Assembly: GCF_002410825.1 (NCBI RefSeq)
Contig: NZ_DHOS01000002.1
Span: forward strand, 124,001 to 188,000
Reading direction: 5' to 3'
Source of the DNA: Proteiniphilum sp. UBA5384
GTDB lineage: Bacteria; Bacteroidota; Bacteroidia; Bacteroidales; Dysgonomonadaceae
Length of the DNA stretch: 64,000 nt
A program made the translations under genes and the position numbers. Below are positions 8,607 to 17,312 of the stretch, one piece after another. The notes under the pieces were generated by a model. That model made no database searches and was not told the origin of the DNA. It saw only the letters and a list, made by a program, of their open reading frames with translations. Position 1 is the stretch's first letter. Each line of letters begins with the position of its first letter.

Positions 8607-9515
8607 TTATTTTCCCCTTTTCATATCAAGTCCTACAAAATCGGCAGGGTAATCAGTCTCGATAATATCAGGGTTGACCGCAAGTTCTTTCTTATATGCC
8701 TCTATCCTTGCCTCGTAAGGTTTCACCCTATCTGCTGTCGGGTGGATCGAGGTCATGCACATGACCCCATGGCTGCGTAAAAGGTCGTAAACCTCCTGTT
8801 GTTCCGGCTCCATAGTATACTTCACATAAGCCATGATCCGGTTCCAGGGTATCCCGGAATTTTTATACGCCTCATACATTTCCATGTTGCTTATCTCACA
8901 ACAGAACATCACATTGTTGACCCTTTCATAATAGAAGAGACATTCCTCAAGTGAACGAACCGACAGTATTATATTGTGATATTTACTCCACTTTCCTTTC
9001 AGATTATCCACATATATTTGCCAGGGTACCCCCTTATTGTCGAAGTTGAAGACAGTCTTGTCTTTTCCCCATTCCAGTATCTCGTCCAGCGTGAGTATTC
9101 TATATTCTGTCACGTTGTTTTGCCTGTCCTTGAGAAAAAACTGTTGCAGTTCCTCGTATGTGTAATCCGACACTTTTCCCTTACCCGTCGTTGTCCTGTC
9201 TATTGTGGCATCGTGCATCAGTACCAGCACACTGTCTTTTGTTAGCCGGGGGTCTATCTCAAAGAAGGAGGGCATCAGGCTTAATGTCTTTTCACATGAA
9301 GCGATACAGTTTTCGGGGTACCCTTCGAGCATCCCGCCTCTGTGCCCGCTTATAATGATGTCTTTTTCCGGAGAGTACCTGAAATATTCCTGAAGCTCCT
9401 CCATGTTTTGGATATGAACATAATTGGGGTTTTGGTCAGGCTTTTGATCCGCTATCCTGCACGAGTAAAAGCAAACCATGCCGCAAATAACCAAAAGGTT
9501 TAATGAATGTTTCAT
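8607..9515 (-). CDS. Glycerophosphodiester phosphodiesterase, lipoprotein
   Basis: A 302-residue protein with a lipoprotein signal (CFYSC, Cys19), so probably membrane-anchored outside the cytoplasm. The GDPD catalytic set is complete: GHRGG (57-61), ENCIAS after YP (68-73), FEIDPRLTKD (85-94, metal ligands Glu86 and Asp88) and LMHDATIDRTT (99-109, His101). GDPDs hydrolyse deacylated phospholipids or other glycerophosphodiesters to glycerol-3-phosphate and an alcohol. The gene sits 13 bp behind ptsI and 12 bp ahead of the OPA-family antiporter, as expected for a hydrolysis-plus-uptake pair. Its presence inside a mannitol PTS operon is unusual. Confidence 0.92.
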   Translation of the reverse strand: MKHSLNLLVICGMVCFYSCRIADQKPDQNPNYVHIQNMEELQEYFRYSPEKDIIISGHRGGMLEGYPENCIASCEKTLSLMPSFFEIDPRLTKDSVLVLMHDATIDRTTTGKGKVSDYTYEELQQFFLKDRQNNVTEYRILTLDEILEWGKDKTVFNFDNKGVPWQIYVDNLKGKWSKYHNIILSVRSLEECLFYYERVNNVMFCCEISNMEMYEAYKNSGIPWNRIMAYVKYTMEPEQQEVYDLLRSHGVMCMTSIHPTADRVKPYEARIEAYKKELAVNPDIIETDYPADFVGLDMKRGK

Positions 9516-9528
9516 AATGTTTTGTATT

Positions 9529-11112
9529 TTAATTGATTGATTGTTTTCTGATTTGTTCTTTTAAGGAAGGTACCTGGCTACTGGCAACGCTGAGTTTCCT
9601 TATCCCGAGTTTGAGAAGCAGTTCCGTCGCATAGGGGTCGGAAGCCATCTCTCCGCATACCGAAACGTCTATGGCATATCTTCTAGACGAGGTTGCAACC
9701 TCCGATATACCTTTTACTACGGCGCTGTTGAAGTAGTCACATACATTCATGGAGTAAGGATTATTCCTGTCCACGGCAAGCATATACTGGGTCAAGTCGT
9801 TGGTGCCTATGCTGAAGAAGGCCACTGTCCGGGCAAAATCGTCGGCCAGCATCACCGATGCGGGGGTTTCGACCATTATTCCTGCATGGAGTCTGTTATC
9901 GAATCCTACCCCTTTATCTTTTAATTCGATCTTGCATTCTTCAAGCAGGGCAGAGGCAGAATTGTATTCATCAATGGAAGTGACCATCGGGAACATTATA
10001 CGTATGTTTCCGAGTACCGATGCTCGTAGGATGGCCCGTAGCTGCACCTTGAAAATTTTGGGGTATGCGAGGGAAAAGCGTATTCCCCGAAGTCCGAGAA
10101 GTGGATTTTCTTCTTTCGCGAACGTATGGTAGGGCAGTTGCTTGTCCGCACCTATGTCCAGGGTTCGTATAGTGATGTTTTTTCCTTGGCAGGTCCTGGC
10201 ACATTCCAGATACGTCGCATACTGCGTATCTTCATCCGGGAAAACGCTCCCTTCCATGAATATGAACTCCGTGCGCAGGAGCCCGATACCGTCTGCCCCC
10301 TTGGAAATGGCTTTTTTCACGTCGTCCAGGTTCCCTGCATTGCCATATACCTTTATTTCGACACCATCTTTGGTAATAGCGGGATTCATGTCCTCTTTTT
10401 TTTTGCTACCTTGCCGCATGATTTCTGATAGTAGTTCCTCTTCGAATTCAATGATTATCTCTCCCTTTCCACCATCGATAATGATCGTTTTATTATCGGG
10501 GATGGAGTCGGTACCTTCCCCCAAGCCTAAAACCAGCGGTATTTCATTGTCCCGTGCCAGTATGGCGATATGGCTGGTCTTACTGCCTTTCCGTAATGCA
10601 ATTCCTGCCAACTTCGATCTGTCAATCAGTAGGGTATCCGAAACCAGTAGGTTGTCGGCTATGAGTATACTGTTGTATGGCATAGAAGAAAAAGGGTTCC
10701 TGTTATCCTGCGTCAATGCTTGTACCAGTTGCCGGCTGATGTCGACGATATCATCGGAACGGCTACTTAGGTATTCATCTTCCATATCGGCAAATAGGAA
10801 GCATATTTCCCTTCCGGACTCTTCTACCGCACTTACGGCATCCATGGGTCCCTGCTTGATTTTGGAGATAACCTGTTCTGATATATCCTCCAATATTGCT
10901 ATATGAGCCGCAAATATGGAACTCTCATCTAAATGTAGGGTTAACCGGTTCCTTACAAAAGAACGTGCATCCGAAAACCGTTTGATTTCAACATCTTTCG
11001 AAATAACATCCGGCCGGCTTTCTGTATTATCCCATGCAGGGGGATACTTGACTCTAAAGGTCTTTCCGGCAACCTTCCCCGGTGATGCAGGCGTGCCCGT
11101 TATTTTTTTCAT
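9529..11112 (-). CDS. ptsI: PTS enzyme I (phosphoenolpyruvate-protein phosphotransferase)
   Basis: A 527-residue cytoplasmic protein, slightly shorter than the usual 570. It transfers phosphate from PEP to HPr. The phosphohistidine motif GSKTSHIAILARDNEIP (176-192) puts the active His at 181. The PEP-binding barrel motif GIGLLRTEFIFM and the C-terminal SVCGEMASDP (active-site Cys) are present. The start codon overlaps the ptsH stop by 4 bp (ATGA), showing translational coupling. HPr and the mannitol EIICBA lie directly upstream, so one transcript supplies the whole phosphorelay. Confidence 0.96.
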   Translation of the reverse strand: MKKITGTPASPGKVAGKTFRVKYPPAWDNTESRPDVISKDVEIKRFSDARSFVRNRLTLHLDESSIFAAHIAILEDISEQVISKIKQGPMDAVSAVEESGREICFLFADMEDEYLSSRSDDIVDISRQLVQALTQDNRNPFSSMPYNSILIADNLLVSDTLLIDRSKLAGIALRKGSKTSHIAILARDNEIPLVLGLGEGTDSIPDNKTIIIDGGKGEIIIEFEEELLSEIMRQGSKKKEDMNPAITKDGVEIKVYGNAGNLDDVKKAISKGADGIGLLRTEFIFMEGSVFPDEDTQYATYLECARTCQGKNITIRTLDIGADKQLPYHTFAKEENPLLGLRGIRFSLAYPKIFKVQLRAILRASVLGNIRIMFPMVTSIDEYNSASALLEECKIELKDKGVGFDNRLHAGIMVETPASVMLADDFARTVAFFSIGTNDLTQYMLAVDRNNPYSMNVCDYFNSAVVKGISEVATSSRRYAIDVSVCGEMASDPYATELLLKLGIRKLSVASSQVPSLKEQIRKQSIN

Positions 11113-11372
11113 GGATGGATATATTTAAAAAATTGAATTACTTCCCGTATTGCGTCTTCACAATCATCCCCTTCCACTTTTAGGTTTATGACACTCCCTT
11201 TTTTTAATCCCAAAGTGAGCAAGTTTATAACGCTTTTTGCGTTTGCTTCTTTTGATTCGAATTGTAAAGTAATGCTGCTTTTGAATTTTTTTGCCAATAC
11301 GGCCAATTCGGCTGCCGGCCGCGCGTGGAGACCGCTACTTTCTTTGATTTCTATTATAGCTTCCCTTAACAT
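11109..11372 (-). CDS. ptsH: Phosphocarrier protein HPr
   Basis: An 87-residue protein of normal HPr length. GLHARPAAEL (14-23) contains the phosphorylated His16. NAKSVINLLTLGLKKGS contains Ser47, the equivalent of the regulatory Ser46 in other HPr proteins. It accepts phosphate from enzyme I and passes it to the mannitol EIIA domain. It overlaps ptsI by 4 bp and follows mtlA after 6 bp. No HPr kinase gene is in the window, so use of Ser47 remains open. Confidence 0.97.
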   Translation of the reverse strand: MLREAIIEIKESSGLHARPAAELAVLAKKFKSSITLQFESKEANAKSVINLLTLGLKKGSVINLKVEGDDCEDAIREVIQFFKYIHP

Positions 11373-11378
11373 GCCATT

Positions 11379-13148
11379 TCAATTTATATTTGACAATACA
11401 TTGTATATTATCATTTTATCGTCAGTATTTTTTACCTTTTCCAAAATCTCTTCATCACTTAAGATGGAGCTTAATGAAGAAAGAATATCCAAATGTTTGC
11501 CATCCTTGCCGGCTATTCCTATTACTAGATAGGCCTTTTCTCCATCAAAGTCGACACCTTCGGGATATTGTATAATTGATATGCCGCTGCTAATAACATA
11601 TTCGTGGGATCCGGATGTACCATGGGGAACCGCAATACCCATACCGATATAGGTGGATATAATTTGTTCCCTTTCCAACATTTTATCTACATATTTATTG
11701 TTTACATAACCTGCGTCGACCAATAATTTTCCGGCCCGTTTTATAGCTTCTTTCCTAGTGTCACCTGCAGCTCCGAGGACAATCATTCCGGGGGTCAATA
11801 CCTGCTTGACAGGTGAAAGGCGGTTTGCCAGTTCATCCAGGGCGGGATCGGACAGAAATTGGTGTATGACCACGATTTCCGCATTGGGGATTTTGTCTGA
11901 AACCCTGTCTACAAAAACAGACTGGCAAACAACAATATCAGTATCCGCCGGAATGGTATCGATGGAAGTATTGATCACTGTTATCCCTTCCTGTTTTATC
12001 CTGTTCATGAAACCGGTGGCACCCATCGCACTCGAACCCATTCCCGCTTCACACGCAAAGACGATTTTGCATGGGCTCTTCCCGTAATCCTTTAACATCT
12101 TCTTTTCTTTTTCCGCTTCCTGCAACGATTTCCTGCTTTTACCGCCAACAAGGGGATAGGCCACAAGGAAAGAAACTGCCGCGGCAATTACAATTCCCAG
12201 CACTATCTGTAATGTCATCCCGCGTGGCGACATGGCCATGATGGAAATGATACTGCCCGGGGATGCCGCGGAGACAAGTCCACCGCCGATTATCTGGTAA
12301 TAGGCCATCGCACTTGCCGATCCCAGTATGGCGGCAATGATCAAGGCGGGACGCATAAGCACATAGGGGAAATATATTTCATGGATGCCACCAAAAAGTA
12401 AAATCACTGAGGAAGCCGGTGCGGTTTTTCTTGCCTCCGCATCTCCCCGCAACATGTAGGCAAGTAAAATCCCCAGTCCGGGACCGGGATTAGCTTCCAG
12501 TAAAAACAGCACCGAGTAGCCTGTTTCCCGTGCTTGCTCTATTCCCAATGGTGTCAATATACCATGGTTGATGGCATTGTTCAGGAATAGGATCTTTCCC
12601 GGTTCTATAAATACAGCCACCAGTGGAAGCACGCCCTCATTCAATACGAATTCAACCCCGGAATTGAGTATCCCCGTCAACCCGAGCATGACCGGACCAA
12701 CCACCAGGAATCCGGTTATCGCACATGCCATGCCGAGAATACCGATCGAAAAATTATTGACCAGCATTTCAAACCCCGACTTTACTTTATTTTTAGTGGC
12801 TCGGTCAAACCATTTTATAACGTAACCGGCCAAAGGTCCCATTACCATGGCACCCAGAAACATGGGAACACTGCTTCCCTCTATAACCCCGATAGTGGCA
12901 ATTGTTCCCATAATACCCCCGCGCACACCGGCCACATTACTTCCGGCAGTATATGCTATCAGCAATGGTAAGAGGTACCGGAGCATCGGGGCGACGAGCT
13001 TTGCCAGTTCGGTATTCGGCCACCACCCGGCGGGAATGAAGATGGCAGTGATGAGCCCCCATGCAATGAACGCCCCTATGTTGGGCATGATCATTGACGA
13101 GAGTTTGCTGCCAAAAGACTGTACATGTGTGCGCAATGAATTTTTCAT
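11379..13148 (-). CDS. mtlA: PTS mannitol transporter subunit EIICBA
   Basis: A 589-residue three-domain permease. Residues 1 to about 335 are the membrane EIIC domain, with the conserved GGIHEIYFPY (253-262) and SVPMFLGAMVMGPLAGY. The EIIB domain follows with KIVFACEAGMGSSAMG (361-376, phospho-Cys366). The EIIA domain contains YIGMGIAVPHGTSGSHEYV (phospho-His509). All phosphorylation sites are intact, so it should take up and phosphorylate mannitol to mannitol-1-phosphate. It sits 10 bp behind mtlD and 6 bp ahead of ptsH. Sugar-specific PTS permeases are rare in Bacteroidetes, which makes transfer from another phylum plausible. Confidence 0.96.
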   Translation of the reverse strand: MKNSLRTHVQSFGSKLSSMIMPNIGAFIAWGLITAIFIPAGWWPNTELAKLVAPMLRYLLPLLIAYTAGSNVAGVRGGIMGTIATIGVIEGSSVPMFLGAMVMGPLAGYVIKWFDRATKNKVKSGFEMLVNNFSIGILGMACAITGFLVVGPVMLGLTGILNSGVEFVLNEGVLPLVAVFIEPGKILFLNNAINHGILTPLGIEQARETGYSVLFLLEANPGPGLGILLAYMLRGDAEARKTAPASSVILLFGGIHEIYFPYVLMRPALIIAAILGSASAMAYYQIIGGGLVSAASPGSIISIMAMSPRGMTLQIVLGIVIAAAVSFLVAYPLVGGKSRKSLQEAEKEKKMLKDYGKSPCKIVFACEAGMGSSAMGATGFMNRIKQEGITVINTSIDTIPADTDIVVCQSVFVDRVSDKIPNAEIVVIHQFLSDPALDELANRLSPVKQVLTPGMIVLGAAGDTRKEAIKRAGKLLVDAGYVNNKYVDKMLEREQIISTYIGMGIAVPHGTSGSHEYVISSGISIIQYPEGVDFDGEKAYLVIGIAGKDGKHLDILSSLSSILSDEEILEKVKNTDDKMIIYNVLSNIN

Positions 13149-13158
13149 TGAAAAAATA

Positions 13159-14430
13159 TCAGGATATGTATTTCAGTAAAATATCATAATTATATTCCCG
13201 GGCTTTCTTGAGAAGGTCGGATACGAGTTTGGCGTCGATACCCGCGGTGGAGATTATCTCCATCTTTTTTACTGCGAGGGGGGAAAATGCAGCGACGTCT
13301 TTATAAGCTTTTATCATTTTATTGTTCAGGTCGGAATCGGCAGCGATTCCCGTTATCTCCCCTATCGCTCCGGAGAGCCCCGTCTCCCGTATCATCTCTT
13401 GCATCCGGACGCTCTGGGGATCACCCGGATATTGGAAGTGCAACGCCGCGCCTGTCCCCAGCAATAAATTGTCGACGGGCAATCCATACCCGTAGGCCGT
13501 GGTCAGGGGGGCTATGAGCCTGTCGCCGGGCGAAAGTTTACGCAGTGGATCCCGCCCAATACGTACTACCGTATCGTTCAGGTAATAGTTGCGGAAACGC
13601 TTGATGATCTTTTCGCAGTAAGCAACATGTTCATCGATATCCAGTCCGAACTTGCGGGAGAGTGCCGCCCCGCTTTCATGCATGGCGGCCCGCACTATAC
13701 TGAGGATGTCAGGGTCGGCAATGCTCTGCTCGATGGTGTCATACCCTTTCATATATCCCAAGTAGGCTATGATGGCATGGCCCGTATTGAGTGTGAATAA
13801 TTTACGTTCGATATAGGCCGGCAGGTTATCCACCAGGTGAACGCCTTCTATATGTAATTCACCTTTGATTTGCGTACAGTCCATGTTCCATTCGTAAAAT
13901 CGTTCCACGCACACATCCCCCGTCTTGTCCGTTTTGAATGGAGGCACTATCCGGTCAACCGAGCAATCGACAAAACCCACCCACTGTTCGCAGTACTGTT
14001 TCCCTTCGTCCGACAGCAGGGGCAGGACTTCTTTTTTCAATTCGCTCGTTGCGCGTACCCCGTTTTCACAGGCGATGATATTGAGGAAAGCCTCTTTTCT
14101 CCTCCCGGCCCGTTTTTCTATTCCCCCGGCGATAACGGGAGCTATCTTTGGCAGGACAGAGAGTCCAACGGCAGTGGTTATCACGTCACTGTCGCATATC
14201 TTTTCGATAAGTGCCGGATCGGAAGTCTCCAACGCGCTCACATTGTCAATCACGAAACTGTCGGGTTCATGGTCGGTGATGAAAACCGTATACTGCCCGC
14301 GTTCCCGGAGCGCATCGACCATCTGGATGTTGATATCCGCGAAAATCACCTCATAATTGGATTGTCTTAACAGGGCGCTGATAAACCCCCGGCCGATATT
14401 CCCGGCCCCGAATTGTATGCTTTGTTTCAT
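13159..14430 (-). CDS. mtlD: Mannitol-1-phosphate 5-dehydrogenase
   Basis: A 423-residue protein, somewhat longer than the typical 380-residue MtlD. The N-terminal Rossmann motif IQFGAGNIGRGFI (5-17) is exactly MtlD-like. LFTLNTGHAIIAYLGYMKG is the family signature of polyol-specific long-chain dehydrogenases (conserved Asn and His around the active site). It oxidises mannitol-1-phosphate to fructose-6-phosphate with NAD+. It is the first gene of the minus-strand operon; a hairpin at 14472-14519 separates it from the upstream Sus locus. Confidence 0.95.
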   Translation of the reverse strand: MKQSIQFGAGNIGRGFISALLRQSNYEVIFADINIQMVDALRERGQYTVFITDHEPDSFVIDNVSALETSDPALIEKICDSDVITTAVGLSVLPKIAPVIAGGIEKRAGRRKEAFLNIIACENGVRATSELKKEVLPLLSDEGKQYCEQWVGFVDCSVDRIVPPFKTDKTGDVCVERFYEWNMDCTQIKGELHIEGVHLVDNLPAYIERKLFTLNTGHAIIAYLGYMKGYDTIEQSIADPDILSIVRAAMHESGAALSRKFGLDIDEHVAYCEKIIKRFRNYYLNDTVVRIGRDPLRKLSPGDRLIAPLTTAYGYGLPVDNLLLGTGAALHFQYPGDPQSVRMQEMIRETGLSGAIGEITGIAADSDLNNKMIKAYKDVAAFSPLAVKKMEIISTAGIDAKLVSDLLKKAREYNYDILLKYIS

Positions 14431-14471
14431 TTCTTTTTATGCTGATGAACGTTGATTTGATAAGGAAAAGA

Positions 14472-14519
14472 AGCAAGAATACCTATATATCATCTGTTAG
14501 GAACATAGATATTCTTGCT
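14472..14519 (-). terminator. Hairpin between the Sus locus and mtlD, probable terminator
   Basis: A perfect 10-bp inverted repeat (14472-14481 against 14510-14519) closes a 28-nt loop. On the minus strand it is followed by a T-rich stretch (TTCTTTTCCTTAT). It lies between the stop of the last Sus-locus gene at 14542 and the mtlD start at 14430, so it likely ends the upstream transcript. Confidence 0.5.
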
Positions 14520-14541
14520 AAATTGGCACATTCTATTAAGG

Positions 14542-15945
14542 CTAATTAGCCCCATTTCTAATCACAATATTATCGAGGAAGAATCGTGTTTTATTATCTC
14601 CAGTCCTTGTATAATCCGAAGAAAATGCGATCCGGCTCTCCGGAGTTACATTGGTCAGGGTCACTTCATAACTCTCGAAATCACTATCGGCTTCCAGGAT
14701 AGAAATCTTTTTCTCTTCACGTACAGTCACAGATGAAAAATTGGTAATTCCACCTTTGGCATTAAATTCAGCTCCATCCACAACCTGGATAACTATATCC
14801 TCGCAATAACCAGTAGAGCCTTCTTTATAAATGGCAGCCTTAAAGCTAACTGTGACGGTAGAAGTTTCCGACAATGATAATAATTGGGGAGTATACAGTG
14901 TAGCTCCGGCGCTGCCACCTCCAATTTTAATATAACCGGGTCGTGTGGAGGTATTTCCATTTTTCCCCCAATCTTTCATGCCTGCACCTTCGGTGTAAGC
15001 AACCGTCACATTTCCTCCGTCAAATACATTAAATTCCGTAGAAACAGCGCAGGCCGCTTGTCCTTTTGTGGCATCTACAGGATTTTTACCTGCTGCCTTC
15101 TCCCAGGTTGCTCTTCCTGCTGCTGTCCCTACCGTATATCCTGCTGCGGTGTAGAGCTGATCCCCACCATGAATAAAGTTGGAGAAATCCTGGGAGAGGA
15201 TCACATTTCCTCCCACAGCCGGTGCAGCCACATCTGTAGTGAGTTTATAGGCCCTGGTTTGGGTATTAGCGGTAGCATCGGTAACTCTTGCGTAATAATC
15301 TTTACCCGGTTCCAGGCCGGTAAATGTAAACCGGAGCAATGATGCTGAAAATAATCCTTTGATATCTTCCCAACTGATGTATAGATCTTCACATGCTTCA
15401 TCGTTAAAAAGTTCCAATGAAAAAGTATTGTTGATTTCCGATGCCATATCGAGAAAGTCGGTGAAAGACCAGCCGACCGTCAAAGTGGAGGATGATTTGG
15501 CGATAAGTTGCACCTCTACTATTTCAAAATCACCATTAACGATTCCATAGGCCGGCATGATACGAGCATACTCATCTTCATTCATCACGTACACCCATTT
15601 AGATGTGGCGGAATAGGGAAAATTGGCCCTTACCCTAGCATAATAATTGCCCCGTGGTGATAATCCGGTAAACTCGTAATAATCATCGGTTGAAGTAGTG
15701 TACATGTGTTGAGGATAATCGGAGTCGACATTACTGAGTAATTGAACCGTATAAGAAGTTGCTCCTTCCACAAAATCCCATGCCACGGTGATGGATGTGT
15801 TTGTATATTCCATCAGCTCGACGTTCGTAGGAACATCATTTTCATGAATTGTCGAGATCGTTGTTTCCCTATCGTTGTCACACGATGACATACCAATCAA
15901 TGAATATGCCAGGAGACACAAGAATAAAAATATATTTTTTTTCAT
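14542..15945 (-). CDS. Putative surface glycan-binding lipoprotein with two fibronectin type III-like domains
   Basis: A 467-residue protein with a lipoprotein signal (GMSSC, Cys22). Residues about 38-115 (NVELMEYTNTSITVAWDFV...SYTVQL) and 140-235 (LTVGWSFTD...YYARVTDAT) are FN3-like. From about 245 a C-terminal module begins with ILSQDFSNFIHGGD and includes RPGYIKIGGGSAG. The same module occurs in the product of the upstream gene (15962-17278), which carries FDEFIWGGD and RPGYIQLGAASA. It is the last gene of the Sus-type operon and probably sits on the outer surface as an accessory binding protein. No catalytic motif is visible. Confidence 0.75.
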   Translation of the reverse strand: MKKNIFLFLCLLAYSLIGMSSCDNDRETTISTIHENDVPTNVELMEYTNTSITVAWDFVEGATSYTVQLLSNVDSDYPQHMYTTSTDDYYEFTGLSPRGNYYARVRANFPYSATSKWVYVMNEDEYARIMPAYGIVNGDFEIVEVQLIAKSSSTLTVGWSFTDFLDMASEINNTFSLELFNDEACEDLYISWEDIKGLFSASLLRFTFTGLEPGKDYYARVTDATANTQTRAYKLTTDVAAPAVGGNVILSQDFSNFIHGGDQLYTAAGYTVGTAAGRATWEKAAGKNPVDATKGQAACAVSTEFNVFDGGNVTVAYTEGAGMKDWGKNGNTSTRPGYIKIGGGSAGATLYTPQLLSLSETSTVTVSFKAAIYKEGSTGYCEDIVIQVVDGAEFNAKGGITNFSSVTVREEKKISILEADSDFESYEVTLTNVTPESRIAFSSDYTRTGDNKTRFFLDNIVIRNGAN

Positions 15946-15961
15946 TTCGTTGATTTTTAGA

Positions 15962-17278
15962 TTAGTAAGAAACTACAATATCATCAATATAAAACCGTCC
16001 GGCTTGTACAGCGCCATCTTGCACCCAATCTTCCGGTAAAGAGAAAGCTATGGCTGATTGGTTCGTAGCATTTTCAATGATACAACTAAATTCTACCCAT
16101 TTTTGATGACCGATTTCAAATGGAACATATACCTTTTGTGTCATACTTGATATGTTAGCAACCTTTATTCCTTCCACGCCTTTTGGAAATAATCCCAATA
16201 AAATCTTTTTGGGGGACGGATCGTTGTAAGTGGCCCCTTTAAAAGTGACTATAAGATCGACTTTTTCTCCTTCCGGGATATCCAGTCCGGGAGTGATTAA
16301 CGATCCGTATTCAGTGGAGGTGGCACTGGCTGCTCCCAATTGAATATAACCGGGACGCATGTAATTTCGCACTCCCAACCAATTGGTCATGCCAATCTCA
16401 GCATAAAATGGGACATTTTGATTTCTGATGGTGGAGGTAACTCCAGAGCCATTAGCGCCATTGGTACCCACAGCACATTCCTGAGTTTCATCACTCAAAG
16501 TCATGGTTGCTGTCGGGTTAATGGTGCTTATCCCTGCTTTGTTCCCGATACAGTCTCCTCCCCAAATAAATTCATCGAATTTTTTGGTCAGTATCGTATT
16601 TCCCACTCTGGTAATGGTATTTATAATACCAAAATCTTCATTCTGTAAATTGAGTTGAATCGCTATTGCCCCTTGCTGGGTAGGTGTGCCGGAGATAGGA
16701 ATAAGAGCAAATCCGTCTCCTTCTTCCGGAACTTGTATCTCAGATTGATTGATTTTCAATCCATCAGCCCCCTTTCCCGACAAAGTAGCTGCTATCGCAA
16801 AAGATTCCAAGCCGGTCGCTTTCAGGTAAGGAATCTTGATAGAGGCAGAAGAAGGGCTTCCGACCTGCAATATACCATCCAAAGACAGTTTTTCACCGTT
16901 AGGGAATACAGACCATTCAAAGAGACCATCTTTCTGATAAATTTTAATTTCGATATTATTTTCTCCGGAACCATTCAGAAAGATTGCTCCTTCTCTAACA
17001 TTCCCGATATTACGGTCACAAGTAACTCTTATTTTCTGATATTCTTCCGCATTACCGGTACCGGAAGCCGGATCTGCATGTATCCAAGGATATTCCGATG
17101 GAATTGTAATGACCCAATTTCCTGTTGCGCGTACTGTAAATTCTAATGTTGATTCCGTATAATCAAAATACAGCTCTTCCAAATTCCGTTTGAGGAATTC
17201 ATCTTTGTCATCACAACTGAAGAACAGGATAGTTGAGAGAAGAGATATTATTATAATTGTAATATTACGTACATTCAT
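15962..17278 (-). CDS. BACON-domain lipoprotein, putative surface glycan-binding protein
   Basis: A 438-residue protein with lipoprotein signal ILFFSC (Cys22). Residues about 40-115 match the BACON pattern (ATGNWVITIP...PASGTGN...REGAIFL), a domain common in Bacteroidetes PUL proteins. A second Ig-like section follows. From about residue 230 comes the module shared with the downstream gene: ILTKKFDEFIWGGD and later MRPGYIQLGAASA. It lies between the metallophosphoesterase and the FN3 lipoprotein in the same minus-strand operon (gaps 34 and 16 bp). Function is inferred from position and architecture only. Confidence 0.75.
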   Translation of the reverse strand: MNVRNITIIIISLLSTILFFSCDDKDEFLKRNLEELYFDYTESTLEFTVRATGNWVITIPSEYPWIHADPASGTGNAEEYQKIRVTCDRNIGNVREGAIFLNGSGENNIEIKIYQKDGLFEWSVFPNGEKLSLDGILQVGSPSSASIKIPYLKATGLESFAIAATLSGKGADGLKINQSEIQVPEEGDGFALIPISGTPTQQGAIAIQLNLQNEDFGIINTITRVGNTILTKKFDEFIWGGDCIGNKAGISTINPTATMTLSDETQECAVGTNGANGSGVTSTIRNQNVPFYAEIGMTNWLGVRNYMRPGYIQLGAASATSTEYGSLITPGLDIPEGEKVDLIVTFKGATYNDPSPKKILLGLFPKGVEGIKVANISSMTQKVYVPFEIGHQKWVEFSCIIENATNQSAIAFSLPEDWVQDGAVQAGRFYIDDIVVSY

Positions 17279-17312
17279 AATGTGCTATTTTATAGGTGGT
17301 TCATATAATTGA

